Assembly: GCA_024449915.1 (NCBI GenBank)
Contig: JAMZAV010010653.1
Coordinates: forward strand, 1 to 64,000
Length of the DNA stretch: 64,000 nt
Direction of reading: 5' to 3'
Source: Sweltsa coloradensis
Taxonomy: Eukaryota > Arthropoda > Insecta > Plecoptera > Chloroperlidae
Both the position numbers and the translations under genes were made by a program. Shown here in pieces: positions 53,156 to 62,851 of this stretch (position 1 is the first letter of the stretch; each line of letters begins with the position of its first letter). The notes beneath the pieces are model-generated. The model was not told the DNA's origin, searched no databases, and saw nothing but the letters and a program-made list of their open reading frames with translations.

Positions 53156-53973
53156 AAGGAATTGTGGCAACATTTACTTACATAGGAGGACAAATAAATG
53201 GGCTTTTCGAAGTCACAGAAAAGTTGAAAAAAGAAATACGTAGATTGAGAAATATAATAAATGTACAAGAGAAAAGAGAGAGGGAGCTTGAGAGAAGGGT
53301 GAAGTACTTGGAAAAAGGGAAAAGGAAAAAGGAAAAAGAAGAAGAAGACGGAGACGAAGACGAAGACGAAGACGAAGACGAAGACGAAGACGAAGAAGAA
53401 GACGAAGACGAAGACGAAGACGGGGGGAAAAAAGAAGAAGGAGAGGAAGAAAAAGTAGAACAAAAAGAAGAAGAAGGAGGAGGAAGATGCGAAAAAATGG
53501 AATGCAATCAAACGGGGAAACAAGCACAAGAAGTAGGAAGACGGCAAACAAATTATAAAAATTCCGAAGAATGTATGTATGAACCGCTTCTGATAAAACA
53601 GAAAAATACTCAAAATCTAACACATAGAAGTACAAGTATGTATGTGGATTATAACGAAATACAGGGACACGAGGAAAATAGAGATAGCCCTAGGAAAGAG
53701 ACTGAGGTAACGCAGAATGTTGTGCTTCCTATACTGAAACAAAATAAAAGTAGGCCTAGAACTAGTAAATTATTGCTGGGGGATATACAAAGTGATATGG
53801 CACAAGAATGGTATCAAAAAGGTTATAAAGTTGAAATATATCCAGGTATAAGGATAAAAGAATTAGGAAAGTTAATCCAAGATGATGATATGGAGGGAGG
53901 TGTGACAAAACCAAGAACAGTTGTGCTATGTGATGGGAGCAGTGACATACGGGGTGCTCGAAACAGGAGATGA
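53152..53973 (+). pseudogene. LINE ORF1, coiled coil, acidic run and SGNH-like part
   Basis: Continues ORF1: EVTEKLKKEIRRLRNIINVQ and on (coiled coil), then a long Glu/Asp run from (GAC GAA)n repeats at 53,341-53,420, then LLGDIQSDMAQEWYQKGYKV and VVLCDGSSDIRG. The last two resemble the Gly-Asp-Ser and Asn-Asp blocks of SGNH esterases found in some LINE ORF1 proteins, but the Ser and Asn are not canonical (GDI, SSD). Another shift follows at 53,973 and the fold's end is at 54,043-54,342. Confidence 0.5.
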
Positions 53974-54291
53974 TAATGGCAGACGCGAAACGAACTACTG
54001 ATAGTAGTAACATTAGCATATGGTCCACAAACACATGTTAAAATGTGTGGGTTGCAGGGGGCAGGAAGATGGTTGAATGGGGACCTGAGAGAACTCGTGG
54101 AAACATTTGGGGCTGAGTTTATCCAGATTCAAGACAGGTGCATAAGGAATAACTACTCAAATGGATTTCAGTATTTGGCTCAATACAAGCAGGGAAAATA
54201 CCACGAAAGCCGAAAACACCTTTTGAGTATATCAGAGAAAACAGAATGGGTTTTGGGATCAGCAGTAAACCTACATTTTTTCAAACCAGAC

Positions 54292-54403
54292 TATTTTGGA
54301 AGAGGGAAAGATAGCATTGCCAGTGGAAGATCTTTTAACTGAAGGAGGTATTATTTTGGAAGAGGGAAAGATAACATTGCCAGTGGAAGATCTTTTAACT
54401 GAA
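54292..54403 (+). repeat. 60-bp tandem duplication
   Basis: ttttggaagagggaaagata-cattgccagtggaagatc... occurs twice with one or two differences at 54,292-54,351 and 54,352-54,411. It encodes LEEGKIALPVEDLLTEGGII twice in a row, at the ORF1/ORF2 boundary. Confidence 0.85.
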
Positions 54404-54411
54404 GGAGGTAT

Positions 54412-55213
54412 TATACAAAATGATAATGACATTAAACGGAATAAACAAATAAACCAAGAAATTACGAACGAAAAGGAACCTAATGAATGTATTGAGATAA
54501 CATCGAGGTTTGAAGATAATAGGAGAACGAAACCTAATGCAAATAACGGCAAAAGAATCAAGCTTGGCACTCTAAACATAATCACTTTGACTGGAAAAGT
54601 GGAAGAAATAGTTGATTTAATGAAGAGTAAAGGGTTAGATATATTGGGTCTGAGTGAGACAAAATGGAAGAAAGAGGGTGAGAAAAAACTAAGAGGTGAT
54701 TTCAAACTGGTGTGGTCTGGTGGAAATTCAGGGAAAAATGGAGTGGGTTTTGTTCTGAGTCCAGCTATCACAGATTACATTGTGGATATTACACACATTA
54801 GTGACAGAATTATTAAATTGAAATTGTGCATACAAAAGAACAATTTAATAATCATACAATGCTATGCTCCCCAAGGAGGTCTCTCAAAAAGTGAAAAAGA
54901 TGCATGGTTGGAGGAACTGGAAGGAATGTGTAATGGTACTGGTGAAATAATAATAATGGGAGATATGAATGCAAGGGTGGGCAATTGCCGTATAAGCAAC
55001 GAGGATGTTTTGGGCCCCTTTGGATATGGCGAAAGAAACCAAGAAGGGGAAAATCTGCTCAGTTTTTGTGCTAGGAACGGGCTAAAAATAGCCAATAGTT
55101 GGTTTCAAAAGAGGACCTCCCACCAAATAACAAGATACTCATGGGATGGGGAACATAAATCAGTGATTGACTACTTTTGTATTGGCAAAGAAGTAATGAA
55201 AAATGGTGAATGA
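54412..55213 (+). pseudogene. LINE ORF2, APE endonuclease
   Basis: LGTLNIITLTGKVEEIVDLM, ILGLSETKWKKEG (catalytic Glu), NGVGFVLSPAI, QCYAPQGGLSKSEKDAW, IIMGDMNARVG (metal-binding Asp/Asn) and SVIDYFC. The frame stops at 55,213; the closing LDSDHRLLV lies in the next frame, so one small indel falls inside the endonuclease. The open frame extends back to 54,296 without a clear ATG. Confidence 0.75.
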
Positions 55214-57530
55214 TGTTAGGGTATATCCAAATATATCTCTAGATAGCGACCACAGGTTATTGGTTGCATCTCTCGATATAGTTCGTCCAAGAAACCCACC
55301 CACAAAACAGAATACAAGAATACGAGTGTGGAAACTCCAACAGGATGATTTGAGGAAAGAATATCAAAGTTTGGTAATGCAGAAATTACCTGTTGGTACT
55401 TTATTGGGAGTAGAAGAAGAGTGGAATGCAATGAGAAATGTATTGGTGTCCAGTGCTGAGGTAGTGTGTGGTAGACCTAAAGGGAAAAGGAGGGAAAAGG
55501 AAACTCCATGGTGGAATGCAGAAGTAAAAAAAGTTATAAGAGAAAAACAGGAAGCATGGAAGGTTAAAGAGAATATCAGGTCTGAAGAAAATGTAAAATT
55601 ATACCAGCAGTGTAAGTATAAAGTAAAAAGAGTCATAGAAAATGAGAAAAAGAAATCGATGAAGGTTTTTGCGGATAAATTGGAGGCAGATTATCATGGC
55701 AATAAGAAGATGTTATATGGGTTAATTAAAAGGAAGCGGAGAAATGAAGAAGTGCAGAACTTCATGTTAAATGAAAATGGTGAATTGATTACTGACCCTT
55801 GCAAGCTAAAGGAGGAATGGTATCAATATTTTAAGAATTTACTCAATGTTGGAGAAGGTAACGAGGGAAGTTTAGGAGAAGTGAATAGTGTACGAACATT
55901 AAAGGAAAATGAGGAAAAAGTGAACATTCAGCAGCAAGAGGAAATTGTGGAAACTGAAATATCAAGACTCGAAGTAGAAGAATCAATCAAACGGATGAAA
56001 AATGGAAAAGCCCCAGGAGCTGATGAAGTTACAGTTGAGATGTTGAAGGCAGCAGGTAAGAGTGGAGTAGAATGGATGTGGAGAGTAGTAAATTCAGTTT
56101 GGAAGTATAAAGAAATCCCAGATGACTGGACTAAAAGTGTGATTGTACCAATTTTTAAGAAGGGAAATCGCAAGGTTTGTAAGAACTACAGAGGCATATC
56201 ACTCATGAGTCAGGGTGCGAAACTGTACGAGAGAGTGCTCGAGAGACGGTTAAGAGATCATGTTGAATTGTTGCTGAGAGAGGAACAGTATGGTTGTAGA
56301 CCTGGCAGATCCACAATAGATCTCTTATTTGCTGTACGTCAAATAATGGAAGGTCGGTGGGAGGAGGACGAATCCATGAACATGGTGTTCTTAGATCTTG
56401 AAAAAGCATATGACTCTGTACCAAGGGATACAGTTTGGGCATCCTTGCAGGCGTTTAATGTAGACAATGACCTTATAGAACGTATTAAAACCATGCACGT
56501 GAATGGAAAGAGTTGTGTACAAACATGCCATGGAAGAACTGAATGGTTCAAGGTGGAGTGTGGTCTGAGGCAAGGCAGTGTATTGTCGCCACTTTTATTT
56601 ATAGTGGTGATGGATGCTATGCTCAGAGAAGCAGAGCCGGAAAGAGACCAATCATCGAAAACAATGATCTTTGTAGATGATATTGTTGTATGGGGTGAGT
56701 CTCATGAAGAAGTGCAACGTAGAGTAGATGCATGGAGTAAGGTTACAGAAGCAAACAACATGAAGTTAAGTCAAAGTAAGAGTGAGCAACTGATAATGGC
56801 AAAGAAGTATCGGCCGAAGGAGAAGAAAATAGTTTTAAGAGGCAAAGAGATAAGGAGAAAGTTAGAGTTTAAATACCTAGGCAGTATGTTAGGTAGTAAC
56901 GCTAAAATTGACCAAGAAATATCTAGAAGGGTTACACCAGCAGAAGGTTTCTACCAATCTGTAAGGAAACTGTTATGGAATGAGGATATGCCTAGAAAAT
57001 GCAAGCTGCTACTTTACAAACTATATTTCGTCCCAATACTGACGTATGCTTCAGCGACCTGGACTCTGGGAAAACAATGTGAAAATCGTCTAGTTGCCTC
57101 AGAAATGAAATTTCTTAGAAGTGTATTGGGGTTAACTAAAATGGATAAAGTGAGAAGTAGTGTGATAAGGAAGGAACTGGGTGTTGAAAGTTTGAGGTGG
57201 CGTATTGGAAGGGAGCGACTGAGATGGTTTGGACACATGAAAAGGATGGAAAATGAAAGAATACCAAGAAGAGAATTTGCAAGGTTAACAGGGAATAAAA
57301 GAAAAGTAGGAAGACCAAGAGATAGGTGGATAGACCAAATTAAACAAAGCGTAGAAGAGAGAGACGTATCTTGGGTAGATGTAGAATTGGGAAGATGGTG
57401 GGAAGATCGGAAGAAATGGAGAGACTTGGTAAAAATGCAGCAGGATATGGAAGAGTTGTCCGATGAAGAGGAGGCTGAAGTAGTTGTGTCAGGTTTGGCT
57501 AACCGGCAGCTAAGAGCCAAAATAGCTTGA
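55203..57530 (+). CDS. LINE ORF2, endonuclease end, reverse transcriptase and C-terminus
   Basis: A 775-residue open frame. It starts in the endonuclease (SLDSDHRLLVASLDIV), then RT motifs KNGKAPGADEVTVEMLKAAG, NYRGISLMSQGAKLYERVLE, YGCRPGRSTIDLLFAVRQ, FLDLEKAYDSVPRDTVW (motif A Asp), GLRQGSVLSPLLF and TMIFVDDIVVW (catalytic D-D, with FVDD for the usual FADD). The C-terminal region has SLRWRIGRERLRWFGHMKRM and GRPRDRWIDQ. All RT catalytic residues are kept and the frame is complete, so only the upstream shift breaks ORF2. It ends 50 bp before the tail. Confidence 0.85.
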   Translation: MVNDVRVYPNISLDSDHRLLVASLDIVRPRNPPTKQNTRIRVWKLQQDDLRKEYQSLVMQKLPVGTLLGVEEEWNAMRNVLVSSAEVVCGRPKGKRREKETPWWNAEVKKVIREKQEAWKVKENIRSEENVKLYQQCKYKVKRVIENEKKKSMKVFADKLEADYHGNKKMLYGLIKRKRRNEEVQNFMLNENGELITDPCKLKEEWYQYFKNLLNVGEGNEGSLGEVNSVRTLKENEEKVNIQQQEEIVETEISRLEVEESIKRMKNGKAPGADEVTVEMLKAAGKSGVEWMWRVVNSVWKYKEIPDDWTKSVIVPIFKKGNRKVCKNYRGISLMSQGAKLYERVLERRLRDHVELLLREEQYGCRPGRSTIDLLFAVRQIMEGRWEEDESMNMVFLDLEKAYDSVPRDTVWASLQAFNVDNDLIERIKTMHVNGKSCVQTCHGRTEWFKVECGLRQGSVLSPLLFIVVMDAMLREAEPERDQSSKTMIFVDDIVVWGESHEEVQRRVDAWSKVTEANNMKLSQSKSEQLIMAKKYRPKEKKIVLRGKEIRRKLEFKYLGSMLGSNAKIDQEISRRVTPAEGFYQSVRKLLWNEDMPRKCKLLLYKLYFVPILTYASATWTLGKQCENRLVASEMKFLRSVLGLTKMDKVRSSVIRKELGVESLRWRIGRERLRWFGHMKRMENERIPRREFARLTGNKRKVGRPRDRWIDQIKQSVEERDVSWVDVELGRWWEDRKKWRDLVKMQQDMEELSDEEEAEVVVSGLANRQLRAKIA

Positions 57531-57585
57531 ATAAATGGAGCAAACGCTCCCCCCAACCTGAACACTAGTTTGGAAATGGGGAAGG

Positions 57586-57599
57586 ATATAAAAAAAAAA

Positions 57600-57650
<51 letters not shown>
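57586..57650. repeat. (TAA)n tail of the LINE
   Basis: An A-run then about eighteen AAT units directly after the LINE 3' UTR. On the other side it adjoins the minus-strand retroposon end at 57,651, whose own tail would read (TTA)n, so the tract may have seeded or joined both insertions. Confidence 0.85.
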
Positions 57651-57653
<3 letters not shown>

Positions 57654-57740
57654 TTATTCATCTTGACTGGTACAGTGCACAAGTATAACTCTTTGAAGAG
57701 AAAGTGAATAGCCTATAGCATATGGTTAAGAGTAATAAAT
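57651..57740 (-). repeat. 3' end of retroposon, second copy
   Basis: cttattcatcttgactggta, then gagaaagtgaatagcctata: the same family as 46,198-46,290 in the same orientation, but next to (TAA)n instead of (GATA)n. Confidence 0.55.
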
Positions 57741-58011
57741 ACAGTGTTCATTTAAAAGTAGGGGCTAGATGCGTATTATTAGTACTAGATCTAGGTGTAA
57801 ATTTATCAAACATGTAGTTTTATGCAAACTTACATAGGGGAGGCCTACTTAACTTAAAAGTACAGTAGGTAACCGTTACATCAACTGAAAGAGCCACGAT
57901 TGTTTTCAAAACCATTCCTTGTTTATTTCTCTTGTCAAACTAAAATTTAAACCACAGATTTATATCCAGGATTAAACAATCAATATAATTGGAAAAAATT
58001 GTGCATATCCT

Positions 58012-58386
58012 ATGTGTCGTTTTGAAGATACAGACAAAAATGTCTTGAAACTGTCCAAAGTAACCCCAGTTGACGGTACCTATGAAAGGGCTGAAGACCG
58101 CTTTAAAGCCTTTAGTTTTGGTCAACAAGTTAACCTCCGCCCTAGTGAGAGCGAGGCAGGCGGCCAAACAAAAAGGCCTAGAGTAGGCCTACAAGAAAAC
58201 GCAAGAAGGCCGCTGATGAACAAGAAACTTGCAGTAAAACCTAGGTCAACAAATGTTCTTAGGGGTACAATTAGCAAGATACAAAAGACGGTCCCAAAAA
58301 TAACAGCTCCAACTCACCTGCTGTGCCCCTTCAGGTGCTACAATGATTACAAGTACACCCAGACGAGTAGGCCTAGTTCCTACTGA
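58012..58386 (+). CDS. Possible exon, unassigned
   Basis: Open frame DTDKNVLKLSKVTPVDGTYE-RAEDRFKAFSFG... then Arg/Lys-rich sequence. An acceptor-like tttgaag lies at 58,022 and a donor-like ttcag|gtgcta at 58,334. VTPVDGTYERAEDRF is vaguely like the TYKRGIEKMK start of the gene at 27.17 kb. No family assigned. The preceding 57,741-58,011 shows nothing. Confidence 0.3.
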   Translation: MCRFEDTDKNVLKLSKVTPVDGTYERAEDRFKAFSFGQQVNLRPSESEAGGQTKRPRVGLQENARRPLMNKKLAVKPRSTNVLRGTISKIQKTVPKITAPTHLLCPFRCYNDYKYTQTSRPSSY

Positions 58387-58737
58387 TGTTACAGCTGTTA
58401 CAGCTGGGGCTGCACCATGAGGAGGTTGCCACAGGAGTGCTGGTTAGTAGCCTACTAATAAACTACTACCATTAATAGGCCATAGGCCAAACATTATTTG
58501 AAATACTATAATTTGGAACAGGAATTTGCCTACTGGTACATAAATGTTCTTTCAACCGAGAACTGTTTAATAATCCCAACTTTAAGAGATTTCCATTGTT
58601 AGCAGAGATCTACTACAGCAGACGTGTTATACCCTAGGAGGATTAATTAGTAATATACTGAATCCTCCTAGGTTATACCCGTCGGATTCTTCGGACCCCT
58701 AACCTACAACCATCGCCCTCCCCTATTATTATTATTA

Positions 58738-58941
58738 TTGAATATTGCTTTACGTCTCATATTTATGCAACTTGGCTAATCGAGACGAAGGGAGGGACGT
58801 AAGGGATGACGCGGGGGGACAAGGGGTGGACAAGCCTGTGCTGGTCAGAACCAGCCACAAGTGTATGGGGAGGGAAGGGGTTCCCCCACGTCGTGGTCGT
58901 CTCCGTCTGTGGTGTCATTGTCGTTGCCGTCGGGGAGGTAG
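58738..58941 (-). repeat. SINE-like repeat, truncated copy
   Basis: aatattgctttacgtctcat to cggggaggtagt, after a short (ATT)n. High-coordinate end missing. Next copy only 46 bp away in the same orientation. Confidence 0.75.
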
Positions 58942-58986
58942 TATTAGCATTAGTAGTTTTAGGGCGCTTCAACGGCAAATTTTTTT

Positions 58987-59325
58987 GATTGGATATTGCT
59001 TTACGTCTCATATCTATGCAACTTGGCTAATCGAGACGACGGGAGGGACGTAAGGGATGACGCGGGGGAACAAGGGGTGGACAGGCCTGTGCTGGTCAGA
59101 ACCAGCCACAAGGATATGGGGAGGGCAGGGGTTCCCCCACGTCGTGGTCGTCTCCGTCTGTGTCATCATCCATCCGTGTTGTCTTTGTCGTCGCCGTCGG
59201 GGAGGTAGTCAAAGGGAAGGGGTTGCCCGACGACGACCCAGAGCTCGCCATTAGTTTCAGGGAGTGAAACTCCCCTATTCACGGGCCAAACCGCGAGAAG
59301 GTGTCGAGTTGGAATTTGAAGGCCC
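58987..59325 (-). repeat. SINE-like repeat, full length
   Basis: attggatattgctttacgtc to gttggaatttgaaggccc. One of the best-preserved copies; directly adjoins a LINE endonuclease fragment on the high side. Confidence 0.8.
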
Positions 59326-59460
59326 GTCAGTGAGTTTAAAGAGAGTTTCCTGAAGTAGAATGACTTTAGGTTGTCTGTCTCTAACAATGATCTGCAGTTC
59401 TTCTCGGTTTGTGTAGAAACCTCGACAATTCCACGAGATAAAGTTGGCTATAATGTGGGT
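59326..59460 (-). pseudogene. LINE endonuclease N-terminal fragment
   Basis: Minus strand: IIANFISWNCRGFYTNREEL then VILLQETLFKL. WNCRG and LQET are the first two APE endonuclease motifs of Jockey/CR1-type LINEs. The frame runs on into the SINE-like repeat. Only the first ~45 residues are present. Confidence 0.6.
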
Positions 59461-59484
59461 GGTGTTTGAAGTTTGAAAAAAAAT

Positions 59485-59660
59485 ACAATTCTGCGCAATT
59501 CTGTGACGTGGTATCTCCAATTTAGTTTAGTAACTAAGATCCACGTCTTACCCTCAACGGTGTGCAACTAGAATTTAAACCACACGTTCGCGTTCTTGGC
59601 TTGGAGTTTGATACTTAACTAAATTGGAGATACCATGTCACAGAACTGCGCAAACGATGT
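59485..59660. repeat. Inverted repeat with ~45-bp arms
   Basis: tgtgacgtggtatctccaat in 59,500-59,521 is mirrored by attggagataccatgtcaca in 59,623-59,642; the match extends on both sides. The arms are inverted pieces of a LINE C-terminal coding sequence. Confidence 0.7.
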
Positions 59661-59690
59661 ATGTTGAAATTAAATATCCTTTAAGTTATT
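59560..59690 (+). pseudogene. LINE RT C-terminal fragment
   Basis: Plus strand: GVQLEFKPHVRVLGLEFDT, a stop, then LNWRYHVTELRKRCMLKLNI. V-x-V-L-G-L-x-F-D-x-x-L-x-W-x-x-H is the conserved block after the RT palm of Jockey-type LINEs. Confidence 0.6.
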
Positions 59691-59696
59691 AGTAAC

Positions 59697-59905
59697 TTTC
59701 ATTTAAGCCTGTGTGTTTGGCGCCAAATAAAAACTCATTGTGCTATCTTTGAACGATATGTGAATGACGAAGAGTCTGCATTGCAAATAAAAATGCTGAC
59801 TGCACTCGCATTTGTACCGTCAGTCGATGTCATTAACGCATTTGATGAAACAATATAAAAATTGGCGCTCGAAATTCAGTTGACTCAGTGTTACATTATT
59901 ATTAT
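59697..59905 (+). pseudogene. MULE/FLYWCH-type transposase C-terminal fragment
   Basis: LCVWRQIK...FERYVNDEESALQIKMLTALAF then VPSVDVINAFDETI. S-x-x-x-W-R-x-I, ND-x-E-x-A-L and ML-x-ALAFVP-x-x-D-V are typical of the region after the catalytic core in animal MULE transposases. In-frame stops are present nearby. A different lineage from the relic at 49.6 kb. Confidence 0.5.
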
Positions 59906-60171
59906 TCCCAAAATTTCCACATATTGTCTATCGCCTGACGGCTGACACGGACGTTAGGTCCAGCCTAAAAAAAATAAAATATATTTTCCTGTTATATTTA
60001 GGACCATCTTTGATTTAGCTAACATTTCAGTCATCCGTAAGAGGGAGATACACTGGCCAGGCAAGCAGTTAAAAATGCATGTGACATACACCTGTAAATT
60101 TTATTACAGCAATGCGTCTATAATGGAAGAAGCAATTTACTAAACAAGATTATGTTTTATCAATTTTGCAG
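59906..60171. other. Spacer
   Basis: AT-rich, without recognised features apart from the splice acceptor (caattttgcag) that ends it. Confidence 0.4.
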
Positions 60172-60295
60172 ATGACAACCAGTCGTACGCAGATTCAGTA
60201 AAGGGGAAGGGGAAGGGAAAAAGGAGCGTACATCCGTACTCAAGAATGGACACTGCCCCTGCCCCAGTTCCACAAGGCGGGCCACGTGCGCAAGC
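60172..60295 (+). CDS. Internal exon of an unrecognised gene
   Basis: 124 bp between caattttgcag and caagc|gtaagt. Frame: DNQSYADSVKGKGKGKRSVH then PYSRMDTAPAPVPQGGPRAQ. It begins with two bases and ends with two bases of split codons, and it joins the exon at 61,226 in phase. Basic, disordered composition. Excellent splice signals, family unknown. Confidence 0.5.
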
Positions 60296-60765
60296 GTAAG
60301 TTTAAATAATTTAAATACTATCAATAGAGGCGGGAGGGAAAAACAGATACATTTATTACTAAAGAAGAAACTGAAGGAGGCAGTCTCAAATAACCGCACG
60401 GAATAGGTATCATGTATCGGTAATTATTAAATGTTCCATATTTCGTAATGGGTCAATAATTCCTACGTTTTTAAGACGTTCAATAACATTGTGAGGTACC
60501 CAATGCGTGATTGGCATGATTTATGTGTGTTGCACTGTTCATGTGCCAAATTCAGCCAATTCTTCCAAAAACCCAAAGGCTAAATGTTATAGTGGCAGCG
60601 ACTCGAATGATGTGTGGCCGCCGCTGTCAGTCAAGTGAATGAAGGGACACAGTATGTCATATCTGTGGATGAACAGTTAGGGTTGTCACCTGGTAAAAAC
60701 ACCTAACAATGTAAACAGTGTGTAGAAAAAAAAGAAATATAGACGTTAAATAAATGATTGGATAT
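60296..60765. other. Intron-like spacer
   Basis: No ORF or repeat recognised. Lies between the exon above and the next SINE-like copy. Confidence 0.4.
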
Positions 60766-61103
60766 TGCTTGGGTATTGCTTAACGTCTCATATTTATGCA
60801 ACTTGGCTAATCGAGACGAAGGGAGGGACTTAAGGGATGACGCGGGGGGACAAGGGGGTGACAGGCCTATGCTGGTCAGAACCAGCCACAAGCATACAGG
60901 GAGGGCAGAGGTTCCCCCACGTCGTGGTCGTCTCCGTCTGTGTCATCCGTCCGTGTTGTCATTGTCGTCGCCGTTGGGAAGGTAGTCAAAGGGTAGGGGC
61001 GAGTTCCCCGACGACGACCCAGAGCTCGCCATTAGTTTCAGGGAGAAAAACTCCCCTAATCACGGGCCAAACCACGAGAAGGTTGCGAGTTGGAATTTGA
61101 TGG
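60766..61103 (-). repeat. SINE-like repeat with slipped end
   Basis: attggatattgcttgggtattgcttaacgtc: the end motif tattgctt is doubled, as expected of slippage in a 3' tail, which supports the low-coordinate side being the 3' end. Ends gttggaatttgatggc. Confidence 0.75.
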
Positions 61104-61225
61104 CACTTTGGCTATGTTTATAAAAGAATACTGAATAATATATTATATTTTAAAATTGCACGAATAATCTCCGCTGTTTAGCGTCCTAAAACTACTACTT
61201 ATAATAATATTATTTCTATTCAAAG

Positions 61226-61428
61226 ATGTCTCGGAGAAAACAGAATTCCTCACTTTTTTACTATTTCCCCACAAGAAGATGAAACCAAAGAGCCTACCAC
61301 AAAAGATACAGTGCACAGTAATGCAGTTGACACTTTTCATGAAACGACATCTAGCTTTCAACCACCTTTAGAACCGCTGCTTGAAGTGGATGTTGCTGTA
61401 GCTGAAGCGAGTGGTGGTTTAAGCGCAG
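61226..61428 (+). CDS. Internal exon of an unrecognised gene
   Basis: 203 bp between tttctattcaaag and gcgcag|gtatgc. Frame: CLGENRIPHFFTISPQEDET, then acidic/Thr-rich sequence to EVDVAVAEASGGLSA. It begins with one base and ends with one base of split codons. RIPHFFT is slightly like the short motif near BED fingers of some transposase-derived proteins, but that is weak. Confidence 0.45.
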
Positions 61429-62547
61429 GTATGCTCACTATAGTAAGTTATGATTACGCAGTTTCTGCAAGTATAACTACAAATATTGAGGCTCGAATAT
61501 AAATAATAATTATTTATTTTTATTATTTATTTGCCTTTGAATATGTACAAAACAAAGACAGGCAGCCAAAAGAGGGCTTGAAGCCCAAAACACGTGTGGT
61601 GTCCGACTGCCTTACTACAACATACCAACATAAATAAAAACAACTAACAATACATAGAATGAAATATTTACAAAGTAATACAATTTACACGCACGTGCAC
61701 ACACTCACACGCACCGTCCTTGGTCGGAGGAAGACGTGTTTTCGTCCGCTCCCGCTCACTGTGTTATTTGTGTACCTGGCTGCAGTGCATGCATATAGCA
61801 TTACTCACTCAAGCCAATACTGCTAGCATTGTGGTTTTTGACGCTGTGCTGTTGTTTGTTTTTCGTTTTTGTTTATTTAACAAGTTCATCTTGTTCAGTT
61901 TTTTCTCCTCTTTCGTTTGGTGTAGGTTTGGACTTGTATATTTTTTGCATTGTCGAGTTTTTTCTTTCAGGTGAAGGCCTATTCTAGTAGGCTTCACCTG
62001 AAAATCCTTACTTGTGTTTCCCGCACTAGAGTGAACCTCCCCACGCATTCCAGTGTAGTTTTCGTTTTGAATTTTGAATTTTTAAACCCCTTTTTGGACT
62101 CTGCTATTTTTTCTCAATCTAAGAATTTTTTAATTTTCATATTTTCGTTATTTCTTGTTCAGCTTGCTGCCTGGTGGTAGTGACACTTCGTCCGTCCGCG
62201 AAAGATACCTTTGAAACCTCCGAGGAGCGGTAGAACTGAGATCGCTGCCACTACGACAACAAAATAGGACCTATACGACAATATGATGTTCCTTTAAAAG
62301 ACATTGCCACAAGGAAGTAAGTATTTCATTTTTTTCATTTCATTCTTTATTCACAGATTCGCAACAGATTCAACAACAAACCAACACACACCATCATTAT
62401 ACACAAATACGGTTAAGATAGAGCTCGGCCTATAGCATGTATTGCTTGATACCTTCCATTTTCACTTAATAAATAAATTTTTGATCTGTATTTGGAAACT
62501 GCAAGATAAAATATATTTGCGTTGATATTTTACATAAAATAGAATGA
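61429..62547. other. Mostly non-coding; retroposon end and hairpin
   Basis: 61,505-61,650 reads on the minus strand like the 3' end of a retroposon (GGCTTCAAGCCCTCTTTTGG ... TTCAAAGGCAAATAAATAAT). An imperfect inverted repeat, AGGTGAAGGCCTA and TAGGCTTCACCT, lies at 61,969-61,999. At 62,236-62,317 a frame reads TKIGPIRQYDVPLKDIATRK before gaa|gtaagt and could be a small exon. Confidence 0.35.
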
Positions 62548-62847
62548 AATTTCGGTTATTCTTATCAAAACGGTGATCCGCAAATTCCTACCATCGGAAT
62601 AACACAAACGGAGTCTTCCTCCAGACCGAAAAACGGCAGCAAGAAAAGAAAGCAAGATAAAGTAGCAGCAGATAAACGTATGTCATTGGCAGTTTCCAGG
62701 TTGTCCAAGGCAACTAGAGAAGAAGACGAATTCGACATCGCTGACAAACACTATGCCGCCGGACGGAAAGTTGATTTGCCCTCCATTTTTAAGATAAAAA
62801 AGTTCAGTAATGAGGACATGCAACATTGCCAAAGCTTTAGTGCATGA
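62548..62847 (+). CDS. ORF or 3' exon next to SINE-like copy, unassigned
   Basis: A 99-residue open frame: GDPQIPTIGITQTESSSRPK, a Lys-rich stretch, then SRLSKATREEDEFDIADKHY. No AG acceptor is found close to its start and no ATG until late in the frame, so the 5' limit is unclear. The DEFDIADKHYA part is slightly like MADF/BESS-type linker regions; not a firm match. The stop is 5 bp before the SINE-like copy. Confidence 0.3.
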   Translation, partial: NFGYSYQNGDPQIPTIGITQTESSSRPKNGSKKRKQDKVAADKRMSLAVSRLSKATREEDEFDIADKHYAAGRKVDLPSIFKIKKFSNEDMQHCQSFSA

Positions 62848-62851
62848 TTTT

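Larger units (their letters stand above)
52358..57650 (+). mobile_element. Nearly full-length APE-type LINE (RTE-like) with (TAA)n tail
   Basis: Carries ORF1 parts (PHD-like finger, coiled coil, SGNH-like region), then APE endonuclease, RT and the usual C-terminal block, followed by a short 3' UTR and a (TAA)n tract. Frame breaks near 53,150, 53,970, 54,300 and 55,200 make it inactive as written. The RT and C-terminus (LRWFGHMKRM, GRPRDRW) resemble RTE-group elements, while PHD and SGNH-like ORF1 parts are better known from CR1/L2-type elements. Clade placement is therefore open. Confidence 0.8.

Noticed and set aside
53178..53635. Long minus-strand ORFs rich in Ser or Leu/Phe
   Set aside because: They are the reverse of the (GAC GAA)n acidic repeat of LINE ORF1.
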